In this document: piece after piece, positions 1-25,568 of the stretch
Position numbering within the stretch: the first letter of the stretch is position 1
Layout: every line of letters starts with the position of its first letter
Made by a program: the position numbers and the translations under genes
Notes under the pieces: generated by a model
Databases searched by the model: none
Told to the model about the DNA's origin: nothing
The model's input: only the letters and a program-made list of their open reading frames with translations
Assembly (NCBI GenBank): GCA_016785225.1
Contig: JAFBJZ010000664.1
Span: 62,001 to 126,000 of the forward strand
DNA: 64,000 nucleotides
From: Psettodes erumei
Lineage: Eukaryota; Chordata; Actinopteri; Pleuronectiformes; Psettodidae
Direction of reading: 5' to 3'

Positions 1-2022
1 ACATAATAGACAGAGCATTCATTGACTTTACTGAAGTCCACTCTGAAATGTCAGTGAAAAGCCAGACGAGCGTATCGAGGCCCTGCAGCCGTGAACGCAA
101 ACAAAGAACACATGTTGGCCAGATGTCAAAGGCAGGTGGAGTCACAAAAACCAACACGTCTCATTTCTGAGACAAGGCAATGTGATCATTTCCAAGAAAC
201 AAAGCAAACAAAGCACAGATGAGGAAAAGGAATAATAAGAGTAAATCAATTGATTGTAACTCTGGAAGATATCAACTTCAGACTACTTAAGTCCAGCCTT
301 CATTTACTGGTAACCTCAAATACACTATTGTTATCTTCAAACCTTAACTACAACTTAAAATCTGAGCTTAATCACTCCAGACACTCAGCTTCCTTAACAC
401 ATGTTGGCTCAGACTGAATTTTGACAGGTTTCTTCACTTGCACCTCACCACCACCACCTTCATCTCCACCGCTGCTTCTGCTTAGGGACAGAGAAAAAAA
501 GAAAACAAAAAAACTTTTGAAGCAGTGCAAGATGTTCACTTCAACTTCTACACACCTGAAGCAGATGTGTACAATTCCCCTGGGGTGCTTCCTCTCATTA
601 GCCTTTGATTCTCAGTCATGCTCGATGCTGATTGAAGAAGCGCTTGATACATATCACCTCATGGGCTGAGAGCAGTGAAAGCTGTCACTTCTCCAGTGTC
701 TGAATGCGTTTTAACCAGCACTGTAATTAAGTGTCTTTCATGATGATACTAATAACAGAAAGGAGTGGATGGGCAGGAGCAATTGTGGGAAGGATTGATA
801 TGATTGATGGCTCACAGAGGAGATATTAGCTAAAGCAAAGAGTTAATCTGCACTGTGGAATATGTTAAGGCTCATCCAACAGAAATGCAGAACTATCATA
901 CAAATATCAATATTCCCAAAAATAGTCATCTAAGTTTCAAAATTCACTGTTACTGAATGCAGCACTTAAAAATAAAACTTGATGTAATTTAGAACCCTTA
1001 CTCAGATCCCTAAGGAGAAATAAGTTACACTGCAGCAGCAGCAGCATGATAGCAGCACGGAGTTATTAGTTAAACACAAGTTCAGTCAATGTTTTTCAGA
1101 GTTCACTCTCCCAAGGGGAAACATTGTGCTGGTGGTAAGCAAGACATCAGAAAGAGCTGAGAATTCAAAGCCATGGTGACCCGATAGCTGAATGGTTAGG
1201 GCACATATACCGGTTTACTGTGAGTCATTCCCTTATTGTCTCTCCCTGCGTTTCACTGCAGCTATCGAAAAATAAAATGACAAAAAATAATAAATAATTA
1301 AAAAGACTTCAAAAGCCTTGAGAAAAACATCTGTTCAGTTTCAGCTGGCTGCTTGAGGTACATATCCACCATGTGCTCTTATATAAGGGGCCGATTGTGA
1401 AGTGACACATGCTGAGACTAACAGCTGCAGCAATTAACAGCTGATGTTTAGCAGGTATAATGTTTACTATGTTTACACCTAACTTTAATCCTTAAAGGAG
1501 TGATTTGATATTTTGGGAGCTTATACCTTATTCACTTTCTTGCTGAGAGTGTGATGCAAAGATTGATACCTCTCACATGTCTGTAGGGTAAATATGAAGC
1601 CAGCAGCTGGCTCAGCTGGCGTGCTTAGCACGATGATGGGAAACAGGGAAACAGCAACTCCGGCTCTGACCAGAGGTAGCAAAATCTGCCCTCTGACACA
1701 TTGCAGTGTTACTTGATGTACAGTTTATGCCAGACTATTTCTGCAATATATGAGACGGGTATTTATTATCTTACCTAACTCTTAGCAAGAAAGGAAATAT
1801 GCATATTTACAAAAATGTTGAACGACCCCTTGAAATTAATTTTTAATCCTAATTTGGAAAAATCTAGAAAATATGGCCACAAAAAGTTTTTTTCACACCC
1901 CTGACTTAGTACAGGGGTGTGAAAAAGGGTGTCCCATAAATATACCCAATATAGCAGTGTTCAAGTTACATTGAACAGAGGGAAATGCCTGCACTGACCA
2001 CTTTCTTTGGTCTCCGCCGCAG
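1..2022 (+). other. npr2 intron upstream of first visible exon
   Basis: This stretch precedes the acceptor (AG at 2021-2022) of the first recognised npr2 exon. I found no convincing kinase-homology exon in it. It holds the tRNA-derived SINE at about 1174-1303 and otherwise AT-rich unique-looking sequence. Confidence 0.6.
1174..1303 (+). mobile_element. tRNA-derived SINE, copy 1
   Basis: The head GATAGCTGAATGGTTAGGGC resembles a tRNA A box. It is followed by a body with the fish-SINE-like run GTCTCTCCCTGCGTTTCACT and an A-rich AATAAAATGACAAAAAATAA tail. The same head recurs near 44680, and a related head occurs in reverse near 16620. It lies in an npr2 intron. Confidence 0.7.
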
Positions 2023-14879
<12,857 letters not shown>

Positions 14880-17800
14880 GAGGCCTGCTGATAACGTGCG
14901 GCGGCGGCAGCAGCAGAGGAGTCGGCAGGAGGAGCTCCGGTGGCCGAGCCACTACTTTATTTGTTCTAGAATAAGTCCTTATTGGTGATTTCTGTGCAGA
15001 GGAAAAGCGAATGACACCACGTGACAAAAACAGCAGGAATTCCAGGTATATTTATTACCTGCATACTATAACTGCAAAAAAAGAAGAGAAGAAGAAAAAA
15101 AAAGAAAAAAAATGTAAAATTTGTTTTTGTATGAAGAACCTTTCTGTCCTGAGATAAAATCCTTATTTTTTGTGCTTTCTATATTAACATTTGTATAATG
15201 TGTTTGGAAGTCAATGATGTATTAATAGTTCCTTGAAACATCCATTGAAGTTTGGAGGCACAGCGTTACAATCAATGTCACTGCAGGGGTTCATCAGCCA
15301 TGTTACACAGTACAAACTAATATGTATATATGTATATCCAAGATACTGTAAGATATTTTGTTCACCAAACTGAGTAAAATACTCTTTTTTCCATTTATGG
15401 ACCAGGCAGTATTTTTATACTTTTTGCTTTTGTTGTTGGAGTGCGGTTAGTTGTTGATATTCACTTCCACAAAGGCTGTAACATGAGAACAGCAGAGAAG
15501 AGACTCTGTTCCTATTAGGATTTATTCATTAACTTTGAACTTTGAATTCGTCCACCGCACTGTTCATGTTTAACTTTGTGTGTATCTGGGCCATATTCTC
15601 CTGGCAATACTCACCCAGATGTTTTCATCCAAGTTTAACCCAGAAAGAATTTATAAATGACCTTGTGCTTCCGACCCCCCCCCAAAAAAAGGCAGAAGTG
15701 CTCAGAGAACTAATTCAGAAGTGTGGCAGCCAGTTCAGCAGAGGGGCAGTCTTTTCAAGTGTAACATTTTGGGCACGTCTGTTGAAATTAAGCTGAACCT
15801 TGGCTTTATTTTCTATTTTTTTTAATCATCTATCAAATGTGAGGTCCACACTTTTCCCCTTGCAATTCGTGACAATTATTTTCAGGTTTATCCAATATAT
15901 GTTAGCCTAGTTTCTTTACAATTCATGATGCTGCCAGGATAATTATATTATTATTATTATAATTTAGAATATAACAAGTGTGCCTTAGGAAAGAACAGAT
16001 CAGGTATCGACAGCCTAATGAACTGCAAGCAGTTGTGGACATAAAAGGGAGGAAGTGGAGAAGAGCAAGTCAGTAGCAGGCAGCTGTGTGTTTGTCGTGA
16101 TGACATCACCGCTCATTAGATGCTCATTATCAGTGTGTGTGTGTGTATGTGTGTGTGCGCGCGCGTGTGCGTTTTCATCTCTGTGGGAGAACATCTTCCC
16201 CTCCTGCATGGCTGTAATTATCGCCCACTTTCTCGCTGTGACACGCGGCCGGCGCCTGTTAGAGCCGCGGCGAGCAGAGCGAGCCCCACGCCGACCTGCT
16301 AACTTCTCTCCAAAGACCAGTCAGTCTGTCATCCTGTCATGTGTCATTTTCTGCCTTTTCATTCCCAGCCCAGACCTTGAAGTACAAAGCCTCCAGCCGT
16401 ACTTACTGCAAAGAAAAGGAGCATCACTTTAGAATATCTTAAACTGTTGATTTCATGACTCTTGAGCCAGTACCAGATTGAAAACTGGTTGATGAACAAA
16501 TGGGGTTTTGTTTGTTTTGTTTTAAGTGCTCTCATCTTTAGGAGACTGTACATGAGGGCAGAGACAGTGAGGGGATGCAACAAACTGGGGACTTTTTGAT
16601 TTCATGATCAGCTAACCTCTAAGCCACCGGGACACCCTAAATAAAAGGATTTCTCTTTGACTTTTTGGCTACATGTGTAGTTTTTTTGTCATCCATCACT
16701 TGTGATTATACTCTGCACCTCTACTTTGCCAAGCTTGGGTCTCACCATTGCATTCAAGACACAGAGCTTTCTGAAAGCAAAATCTAGGTGGTGAAAGGTG
16801 CAACTCTGAATTGAAACCCCAATCCCAACAAAGATGGGAGAAAGATCAGATAATGACACATTATTTTGAAAAATGTAATATAATTGTTTGATTTTGGTTC
16901 AAATGTACAAAGCGAGCAGGAACATACCGTATGTCATTGTCCATCCATCGTCTTTGTTTGGATTAGGAAAGTTGCAATGTGGGTTTTATTATGCAGTGGA
17001 GAGAATTCATTTATTGGTCAATGCAGACAGTTAGACGGGTCTTGACGATTCTGCAAATACCAGAATTCAGAAAAACTGTGAGTGCTGTTGAAAGACTACC
17101 ATGATACATAGACAGACACCGCTGAAATTGAAGAGGGGAACCAAAAAAGTGTAAATTGCTGTATCACATTTCATTTGAAATGTTTAGCGCAAACTCCCTC
17201 CAAGGCCTTGTGTTTCAGAGGCAAATTGGTTTTCCTGTATCATCCCGTGAGATAATAAAATGTTTGGAGAGAAAAGCTGCATAAATATAAGCTAAATTTG
17301 CTTGTCGCCATAGCTACCACCCACTAATCCCTGCTGAAAGCTCAGAAAGGATCCGCAGCGACTGGAATTGTCTTCCGATTGACAGAACACATACGTGATT
17401 CGCAACAAGGTATTGTGTTTCACATCTGCATACTGCGAGCCTGTGAGAAGTAATCTTTGAAAAGGTGGAGGAGCACTCGCCGTGCCATTTTCCTGGCCCT
17501 GATGGGTTTCCTTGTTATTTCGTTCCAGGACAATGGCGAGGTATTTACCCGGTGTAGGTGGAAAGTGTGGCTTTTTTGTTGCACTGTTCGATTGCAGTAA
17601 TTAGAGGTTACAAAAGCAGCAGAGACATTATTGGAGAAAGATGAATGGAGCCTGTAAACAAACCCAAGCTCCCACGGTTCAAACACAAAGTGCTACATTT
17701 GCTGTCACTCTGAAAGCAAAGCCAAACCTTCAACACACGAGGCAGGTTATACCCTGGACAGCTGTTGCAAATCCAAGTTTGTGTGTGATGTCTTTTCTAA

Positions 17801-18374
17801 ATTCTTCTAATTATGACTGAATCACGTTGCCACAATTTTAAAACAAGATGATTTGTATTGGAGTGAGAACAACCACAAAGCAACCAAAACTGAAAATGCA
17901 GCTGTAGTAAAACTTTCAAAATGATCAGTTTCAAGGTGCTAAGCAATATATCAAACTTAGCTGCCAGCCGTTGTTGTTGTTACCACAACTATTTAAGGTT
18001 ACATGTAATTAAAGTTAGCATTTCTGTCCCTCATCGTAGTCTGAGGTGAATTGCTGTAACTCCAATTTCCATTTTTTTTGAGATAGTGATCTTCAGCCAA
18101 TTTCAATGCAAATAAATCCCACTTTCTCTGCCCTACTAATTGAGTCTGTTTCCACTCCATGCATACTACAGTATATGTACATGTATAGTGTACATACTGG
18201 AAAGGATGTGGCTAATAATTCGAGATGTGGCAGCAACAAACTTGCAGTATGGTTGAAAAAAACAGAAGGGAGATAAATATGTCACAGGATGTCTCAAATG
18301 TGAGCGACTATAAATTGAATACGTGGGCTAACTGGTCAAGAAAGAAACAACAACATGACGAGAGGAGGAAAAAT
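14880..18374. other. npr2 3' UTR and npr2-spag8 convergent spacer
   Basis: After the npr2 stop comes a short GC-rich 3' UTR start (about 14890-14950, CGG/CAG-rich) and then AT-rich DNA. No canonical AATAAA is obvious on the plus strand close to the stop, so the npr2 transcript end is not fixed. A short TG tract lies at 16133-16168, and a reverse SINE at 16502-16640. I see no other gene. Confidence 0.5.
16502..16640 (-). mobile_element. tRNA-derived SINE, reverse copy
   Basis: Read on the minus strand, it starts GTGTCCCGGTGGCTTAGAGG with a tRNA-like A box. It then has TTTGTTGCATCCCCTCACTG, CTGTCTCTGCCCTCATGTAC and AAAGATGAGAGCACTTAAAA, and ends in an A/C-rich tail. The order of blocks is that of a common teleost tRNA SINE. 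Confidence 0.75.
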
Positions 18375-18380
18375 TTTATT
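18375..18380 (-). terminator. spag8 poly(A) signal
   Basis: AATAAA on the minus strand, about 290 bases downstream of the spag8 stop codon expected from homology. It is the nearest canonical signal. Confidence 0.5.
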
Positions 18381-18667
18381 ATTGAGGTAAGAGATGGTTT
18401 GTTCAGCAGGTTTAAAGTCAATATGTCAGTGTACTGCTGCTTGTGGTCTGTCAACATGACAACTGCTAATGATTTATGTGCGTTTTTTCCAGGCAGTAAC
18501 ATTGTCACTAATCGGTCAAACAATCTCCAATAAACTGCCTTTCAATTGACTTTACTGTTCTCCACTCCAAACACGTGCTTGTTTTTAGGTTTGACAATGG
18601 AAGCTAATCATCTGAGGTGTCACTGAGGTGTATGATTAACCGCTAATGAAGTGATATGACGTGATGC

Positions 18668-21509
18668 TCAGTTGACAGGTGGGGGCTCGATCTCATCCAG
18701 CCGCTCATCAATAGGTGTGCTGAAAAGCGCCGACTTCCTGAAAGGTGCTCTCGGGTCTGTACGGTGGTCACACCCTGCAATGTAGATGAACAAACAGAAG
18801 AGGGGAATAATGCTGAACCCTGATCAGTCCGTTCCTCAATCTTATCATACTTGCTGTGTGTTCAGTATGTGAAGACTGAAGAATCTGACACAAAACAATA
18901 AAGGACACTTTGCACAGAGCTGAGAGGTAATCACAGACAAAAGAGCTAAGGACCACAAACAGGTTACAGCATGACAGATAAAATTACTTTGTTATAGATT
19001 ATATAATTATAAATCACGTAGAAGGAATTAATATTATTGGTTGTTTTGGTCGTGACCCAAACAGAAATATAATGACAACAGCAAAACTTGAAGTGTGACA
19101 CACCGGTATCCGCTGGTAGTTTTCACTCCAAAACGTCACCGCCTGGTCAGTTTTATAATCATGAGCCTGAAAACGCAACAAAGAGAATCATTTCTCATCA
19201 TTTCAGAATAACCTGTTTCTACATTCCTGCTACTGATATTAAGGAAAACAGCCTTTGGATTCGAGGCAGGAGGGAAAATACCTGGTCACACTGCAGGTTA
19301 CTCATTTGAAACAGAACGACAGCCATTTAAGACACCAGACATTCAACGGAGGAGATTTGTTATCAACATTACCAATTCATGTGCACACTTAGTTATACAG
19401 TATATGCAGTATGCATCACACATACTTGTGTCGTTTCAGGGGTATGAGGCACAAATCCCTCCACGGAGAAATCCCTCTGGGTCGTGGAGCAGAAGTCCGT
19501 TTGGGGAGTCGGTGCTGGATTCATTTCAGCCTGAACCTTGTCACTGTGAAAACAGGAAGGGATCAGCCTTTATCAGTGTTTGGCCTCAGTGCTTGAGTAC
19601 CCAGCAGCAGCACTGGTCTGGCATGGTCCATTACATCTAAATTCCTTTCATAAGTGCTATGAATCATTAGGTAAACAAACACAAACAGCAAAATGTTTTC
19701 CCATTCACATTCTGCTGACAGTGCACGGATGCAGCATAACAGGTGAGGAAACAAGGAAAATGTGGTTACAGTTTTTAAAATGAACATTAAAATCACTGAC
19801 AGGTGACGAGAATAAAACTGATTATCTGATTGCGTTGGAACTGGTGGGTGGGTGGGTGGGTATATTAGTAAGTGAACAGTCCGTTCTTGAAGCTGATGTG
19901 TTGCGAGCAGGAAAAAATGGACAATCGTTCGGATCTGAGCGACTTTAAGACAGCTCAGGAATGGTTTGGGGAACATGACAAAGAGATTCAAGGTGTTGAA
20001 TGCCCCAAATCTCACAGATCCCACTCTGATCCAGACTCTGTGCATGTGCTGGAAAAACCTGGCCACTTACAGGACTTCTCATCTTACCGTGCCCCAATGG
20101 GTCAGAGCTGTTTTGCCGGCAGAAAGGGGGACGTGCACAACATTTTTTATGTTGTGGCTGATGGGTGTAAATTTCCAATAGGTCCAACAGGTGTACGACC
20201 ACTATCAGGATGGGTGAGGCAGATGCTGCTTTTTTTCTGCACCCACACGGACCCTCAGAGGAGGTCTAATCACTTGAAAAACTGTGTGGGTGCACCGTTG
20301 TTGGTGCACCTTTAAGACTGGTGATGTAAGAACTGAATTATCCTTACACATATCATTTCATATCAGTCAGTGGCTCAGCGATCATTACATAAAATGGAGT
20401 AAAATGTTATGTTGTCTAAAAAGACTGGTGACATATTTAAGACGTGAAAAACAAAATAAATTCCACGCTGCGACTCTGTTAATTAATTCATTTCAGATGG
20501 TGTTGTGTTTAACATAACAAAAAAAATCAGCCGAGAAAAAAAAAAGCTCTGGGCTCTTTGCTGGACGGGAACGCAGCATGAATCAAGCGGCGTTGGTGCG
20601 CACTTATAAAGTCCAGGAAATTTAGGGTACGGTTTAAGACTGAGTGATGAGACACTGTCTGCCCATGGACAAACAGATTTCATCGAAGACATGATGGCCC
20701 GTATTCTTTATGAGCGGGACGTTAATAACCACATCTGTGGGGATAGACTCTATAAACCCCATTAGGATGACTGGCCTCCACGTAAAATAACATCATAAAA
20801 TCGGATTTAAAAGGTATTACAGCTGTGATTGAACGGTAAAACAAGCCCAGACGTGTAAATATTACATCACTTTTGCTCCAACATGTTCCCCTCAGGACAC
20901 AGTCGGGCAGTGCTCTCCGTCTCCATAAACACACCAGTTTCAACAGTCGGCTATTCAGCATCAAAAAGACTTGTTTCATAGTTGATTTACCTTATCATCT
21001 GGGCGAGATGTTTTTCCAAAAGCTCGCCTCTGATGCCTGAACCATGGAAATATAGAAGAAGAGATTAACTGAGCATGCATAGCAAATCATCTGAAAAATA
21101 TTTATTGAAGGGTAAAATATATATTTTTTTTAAAACAGAAACCAAATAAGAGCAAGGTCACATTAGCCATAAGTGTCTATGTAAATGTTATAATAGGATA
21201 CATTCAATAGAATCTTTTCAATGCTTGTGAAATACTGTACATTTCTGGTCTTTACATGGGAGATAATGGCACAAGATGGAATAATTTCTGGACACATACC
21301 CTTTAGCCTCACCCCTGGACCCTTTGGAGGGACATAATCTGCTCTCACTGTGGTGACCATCTCCATTTTAGAGTCCGGATCCATTGTCAGAATCCCTTTG
21401 TGCCCATGTCTCTGGATTTGCTTCGCTGTCTCCTCCACGTTGTCAAGAGATGTCGTTCGGATACATGGACATGCAGGGTTTACATGAGAAGATGCAAACA
21501 TGTTACAGT
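18668..21509 (-). CDS. spag8: sperm-associated antigen 8, with frameshift in last exon; 5' end uncertain
   Basis: SPAG8 is a sperm flagellum/cilium protein of the microtubule lumen. Exons on the minus strand: 21509-21300, 21036-20991, 19543-19426, 19166-19104 and 18774-18668, each with good AG and GT sites. Phases join for the first four: residue blocks HGHKGILTMD, DYVPPKGPGVRLKG + IRGELLEKHLAQMI, S-DKVQAEMNP, DFCSTTQRDFSVEGFVP, then AHDYKTDQAVTFWSENYQRI. In order these match the human SPAG8 C-terminal half as I recall it (HGHRGLLTM, PLRGKREAMLEMLL, KEVQAEQEP, PHDYRQEQPETFW, PFRKNCSFSTPV). In the last exon the reading frame opens as GVTTVQTRE but the conserved continuation APFRKSALFSTPIDERLDEI, ending at TGA 18668-18670, is one base out of frame; a base is missing near 18748-18752. 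Read literally, the mRNA would end about 80 bases later with an unrelated tail. The first visible exon could begin translation at its own Met (21501 region) or be joined to exons further right. It is convergent with npr2. Confidence 0.82.
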
Positions 21510-21893
21510 CTGCAGCAATGCAAATAATACATTTGTTAAGCCTAGCGTGTTCCATGTTAAGCTTTATTCAAAGATACTGTATTGCATCTTGTTTGCATTT
21601 CATAGTATTTTATTTGATTTAAGATCAGTTTTGTCTCTGCATAATCCATATTATTCTGACCTTGTCTTCTTTATTTAAGACTCCAGCTGGAAATCTTTTC
21701 TGAATGAATCAATTACACAGCCTAAAGTACATTTTGAAAAGGAAAATATCAGGTAATTACTGCATTTTAATGTGAAAAGCATCTTCTTTTTGAGTTGTCA
21801 TAGCTGGGAAAAAAAAGATAATTATGGCTCAGTTCCAGTAAGTCATGCTGGTGAGCCAGCATGATCATTACCAGAACCCTGGAACGAACACAC

Positions 21894-22107
21894 CAAAGTA
21901 AATGGAAAGCAATCGTTCTGCTGATGTTATCACAACCTGGGCCTGTGAAGATAGTTCCGTGCGTTGCGGTGTCAGCCACAAACATGTGGTCTGAAGTGAG
22001 GTTTGACTGCCAGCTGTCTGCGCTCTAACTGCACTCACCTTATCCGCACAGGTGTGCGACGGACGTTTTCCAGTCTGACTTTGCCGATTGGTATTCTGTT
22101 CCGTCAT
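21894..22107 (-). CDS. possible spag8 5' coding exons
   Basis: Minus strand. An ATG at 22107 in acceptable context (A at -3) opens 23 codons (MTEQNTNRQSQTGKRPSHTC...) ending at a strong donor (AAG|GTGAGT, 22039/22038). A second small piece, 21942-21894, has an AG acceptor and a GTGTGT donor, and its phase connects both to that exon and to the spag8 exon at 21509. The chain is phase-consistent, but the residues do not match SPAG8 that I remember. The second piece in particular could be chance. Exon 1 might instead be noncoding. Confidence 0.3.
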
Positions 22108-22129
22108 TTTAGCACCAAGAGAGCCACCG

Positions 22130-22250
22130 AAACTGGACCACGACGACCAAACGTGAGCAGTTCTCAGTTGGCGGAAGTGTCGCCTTGACAACGGGATTTT
22201 TTTTGACGTTGCTGTTTTTTTTTTTTGCCGAGACATACTGGAAAAAGAAA
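22130..22250 (-). promoter_or_regulatory. possible spag8 promoter with X-box-like site
   Basis: CpG-richer sequence just upstream of the candidate first exon contains, on the minus strand, GTTGTCAAGGCGAC (about 22174-22187). This is an imperfect match to the RFX X-box palindrome of ciliary genes. ACTTCCG, an ETS-like core, follows directly. The position fits a ciliary gene promoter, but this is inference from motif and context only. Confidence 0.35.
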
Positions 22251-22796
22251 CTAAACGCAACTAGAGCGCACACAATTAACACTTGGAGACTACGTACCTA
22301 CACTAAGGTTTTGAAAAAAATTAAGTAAGATACAGTCAAATAAAAGAAAGAGACACAGAAAAGAAATTAAGGTTAAGAGGAAGAATACGTTCATGCAGAC
22401 TTGGCTGATTTTTCGTCAGCATGTTGTACACCTTGCAACAAAAACTATCTACTAACTATAACTCTGTCCCTTTGGTGTTCGCACTTTATATTTCAGGTTT
22501 TACTTTTATGTAGTACATGTTATTTGTGAATTTATCGGTAAGATTTGCAAGTTGCCTCAAAGAACGAATATGAACTGGAACACAGGGCTTTTATAACCAT
22601 TTACCTTATTTTGGTTTGTATTTTATAACAACACAAAGCACAAACTGTCTATTGCTGACTTTTCATCAGTATGGTTCTGTCCATTTTTAATTTATCTGAA
22701 CCCATAAAAGTAAGTGGTCATGTGGGAAATACCAGCCACACTTTTTACAAGTTTCTTCAGAATGGAAGGTGATGGGATGAATAATCCTCCTCATAC

Positions 22797-22985
22797 CGTT
22801 TTGGGTGAGCTAAGAAGCACATCTTCTGCTCTCACGGTAAAAGCACTGACCCCTGAGGTGCAGTTAAAGTGAACAAAAGGTGATAGTGCCGCCACTTTAT
22901 CATGTGGTAAAATGTCTTCACATGCATCCGCTGACTGATCCATCCCATTGTGCCCCATTGTTACATCCGACCTGATGCATCTCGG
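22797..22985 (-). other. unrecognised exon-like segment
   Basis: Minus strand. The acceptor is CAATTGCTACCACAG, followed by an open 63-codon frame of exactly 189 bases (RCIRSDVTMGHNGMD..., ...GVSAFTVRAEDVLLSS) and a donor ACG|GTATGAGG. Length and phase (0 to 0) are those of a cassette exon. I do not recognise the protein. It could be an upstream exon of spag8 or of a separate fast-evolving gene, or chance. Confidence 0.3.
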
Positions 22986-23420
22986 CTGTGGTAGCAATTG
23001 CAGGAACATCGCAAGTCGCATACTTTTATGAAGCTCTCATGGGTCTCCATTAAAAAATGCAGAGCTCAGTTGTCAAAGTGGAAAAAAAGGCCTAAATATG
23101 AACAGTAAAACAACTATAAACATAAATTACAGGGTAGTATTTGCACTCAGTAGTTTAGTTTCCATAGAGTTAAGGGACTTGGAATACAGTCCATTTATTC
23201 ATGCTTAGATGACCATTGAAAAATGTTGCCAGAATCAACAGCCATTACTCCTTAATGCTTAGCTTTTAAAATCATGAGACCATTGCTCAGTTATAACAAG
23301 TAAAGCAAATTGTGTGAGAAAAATATCTTGACAAATTCACCTAACTGCATGTTATTATTGTTCTCTATTATCCCTTAACCTACAATCTGCAGTGGCTACA
23401 GCTCACCTCACAGTTCCATC

Positions 23421-23441
23421 GTGTGTGTGTGTGTGTGTGTG
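23421..23441. repeat. GT microsatellite
   Basis: About ten GT units in the spag8-pmch spacer. Confidence 0.85.
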
Positions 23442-25214
23442 TTCTCTCTTGTAATACCCTGGAGGTGAACCATAATTTGCTGCCGAACCAAAGTACAACA
23501 TCATCACTGGGGAGGGAAATCAATTTGAGAATTTCTTTACTTGCACAGTAACCTTGTTGTATGACTCGTTCATTGAGAATCACACACCATTTATTCATGT
23601 CAGTGCAAACCCTGCTAAATTTAACAACGTGCTCGTTACTGTGGATATGAGACACAGAAACAAAACCACCGGGTCTGTTGCTGAGAAACAGCAGAGGAGT
23701 TTTCACTGTCAGAGCGTCTGGAACAGTCTACCACCTCAGCATGAAGCACAGTCAGAAATCTAATCAATGTTTTATGGATGCGAGACTGTCAAACTGCGCC
23801 CCGTCATGCCACGCACACTACTGTGTGTCCACCCATCATTTTAGGGCAAGCTGTGATTATGTTGGCTGTAAATGCCAAATGTGCTGTAGCATGTTCTGCA
23901 ACCAACAAGCAATTTGATGTTGACGTTGTGTCGCTGGCGGGGTGAGACGTTCATGAGTACAAACCTTTCTGGATGAAAAAAATATTTTTCAGTGGTTAAA
24001 AAGAAGACAATAGACAAAAAAAGACAGCAAGAAAAGACAGAACAGCACAAAAGGAAAATGATTTCTCCCACTAAGTCCCACATCCCACCATCTCCACACA
24101 CACACACACTCATGAATAAATATTAGAAACAACATTCATTATACTTCCACACAAAAGCTGTGTTTTTTAATCAACAAGTGTAGACACTGTAGTGGCTCCA
24201 CGAGGCTCCATGCAGACCTGCTGATGTTTACCACTAATGTTCTTCATCTTGATTTATCATGTTTGCCATATTATCACACCTGGGGCTGATGGGAAAGTCA
24301 TTAGGTTTGCAGGTACTGTTTAGTCATAGATCAAAGTCAAAGTAATAATTGTGCTGTGAATCTATCACATGTGATTTTTACATTGTGTGTAAAACCACTT
24401 CACAAGTGGAATTTCATAATTTCACAAATGACAACTTCACATGTGATTTGGCTGATGAAAATGTGAGATATTATAATCAACAGTCCATTTCATTGATGAA
24501 GCATTTCACTATGACAGTAAGTAGGACACTTAAAATTACAGTGTATCTGCTTCATCAGACGTGGGTGCATGTGATTTGATTGTGAATCTTTCTGCCAATA
24601 AAAGCAGCAAACTGTCCTCACATTCTGTGTTTCTAAGCTCTCCTTCACACACTCATAGTGCACTAAATATGGCTTCAGACACAGCCTGTTTTTGATTCTT
24701 CTATTGTTAAATTGTGATTGGTTGCATAGAAATAGATGACATCACTTTTTACCAAGAGATCCACCCCCACTTCTAACCAGTCCGCGGAGACAAAAGGAGG
24801 AGACACAGACAAAAAGTTAAATACAGAAATCTCTGTAAGTGAAGTAACACATGTTCTTAACTGGAATCCACCGCTTTGAATGAAAACCTGATGAAGAAAT
24901 TAGGTTTTGAGGTCTTTGTAACATTAACGTATACTTGACCTTCTCCAAAAATAGCTCCAGTTTAATTCCCAGTGCAAATGTGTGTTAAAAGCTTCTCGAG
25001 TAAAGCATCTAAGCTCAAATTCCTGAAACTTGGAGCAACATTACCCCACCCAGCATTACCACTGTGGCTTATGTGCGGTCACTGAGGCGAGTGTGGAGCT
25101 GGACGGGGATGAGGTTCTCCAAAACCCATCCATGTAGTTCATTTTACCACCCCTCCATCGAAAAAACGTGATGCTGAGAGGATTTCTTCACAGGGATCGC
25201 ACTCTGTCCGTCTC

Positions 25215-25568
25215 CTAACCAACACGCACACACGGAGGACTAATGTTGCTATTTTTATATGGCATTGTGATTTCATGTTGACTGACCATCTCCATGACGA
25301 CCAGTATCTCTGCAGATATATCGATGTGATAAGAATGTGTTGGCTGTTTTTGTCTTGGAAAACTTGCATTCATGTCTTGCGGCTCAGATGGGCGCCCGCT
25401 TTGGACATATGTGGGTATTTTTACACTTTGTGTTTTTGTCAGATCATTATTAGAAGTGGCACTGGATCCAAGATCAGCTTTCATCTCTTTACTTTCATCT
25501 TCCTCTGCAGGCGCATCCTGACCCCTGGACCAACCCACACCTTCTGTCATTATCAGAATGAGCTTCAA
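25215..25568 (-). other. unrecognised coding-like open frame
   Basis: Minus-strand open frame of about 117 codons with protein-like composition, acidic then Ser/Thr/Pro/Gln-rich (AEEDESKEMKADLGSS, KIPTYVQSGRPSEPQD). An AG acceptor at the CCTGCAG before the acidic stretch would make it an internal exon. It ends at a TAG in a short GTGTGTGCGTGTTGG run. Just beyond, another frame reads TECDPCEEILSASRFF, so a slip in that run is conceivable. No family recognised. Confidence 0.25.

Noticed and set aside
19872..20315. 147-codon plus-strand open frame
   Set aside because: It has no family features or splice logic and lies over a spag8 intron on the opposite strand.
20722..20979. Minus-strand frame and an acceptor at 20735 that could end spag8 with RCGY
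   Set aside because: The exon at 19543 joins the 20991 donor in phase and continues recognisable SPAG8 sequence (S-DKVQAEMNP), so this acceptor is not needed.
21841..21866. Small palindrome CATGCTGG...CCAGCATG
   Set aside because: Eight-base arms in a spacer next to spag8 are within chance expectation.
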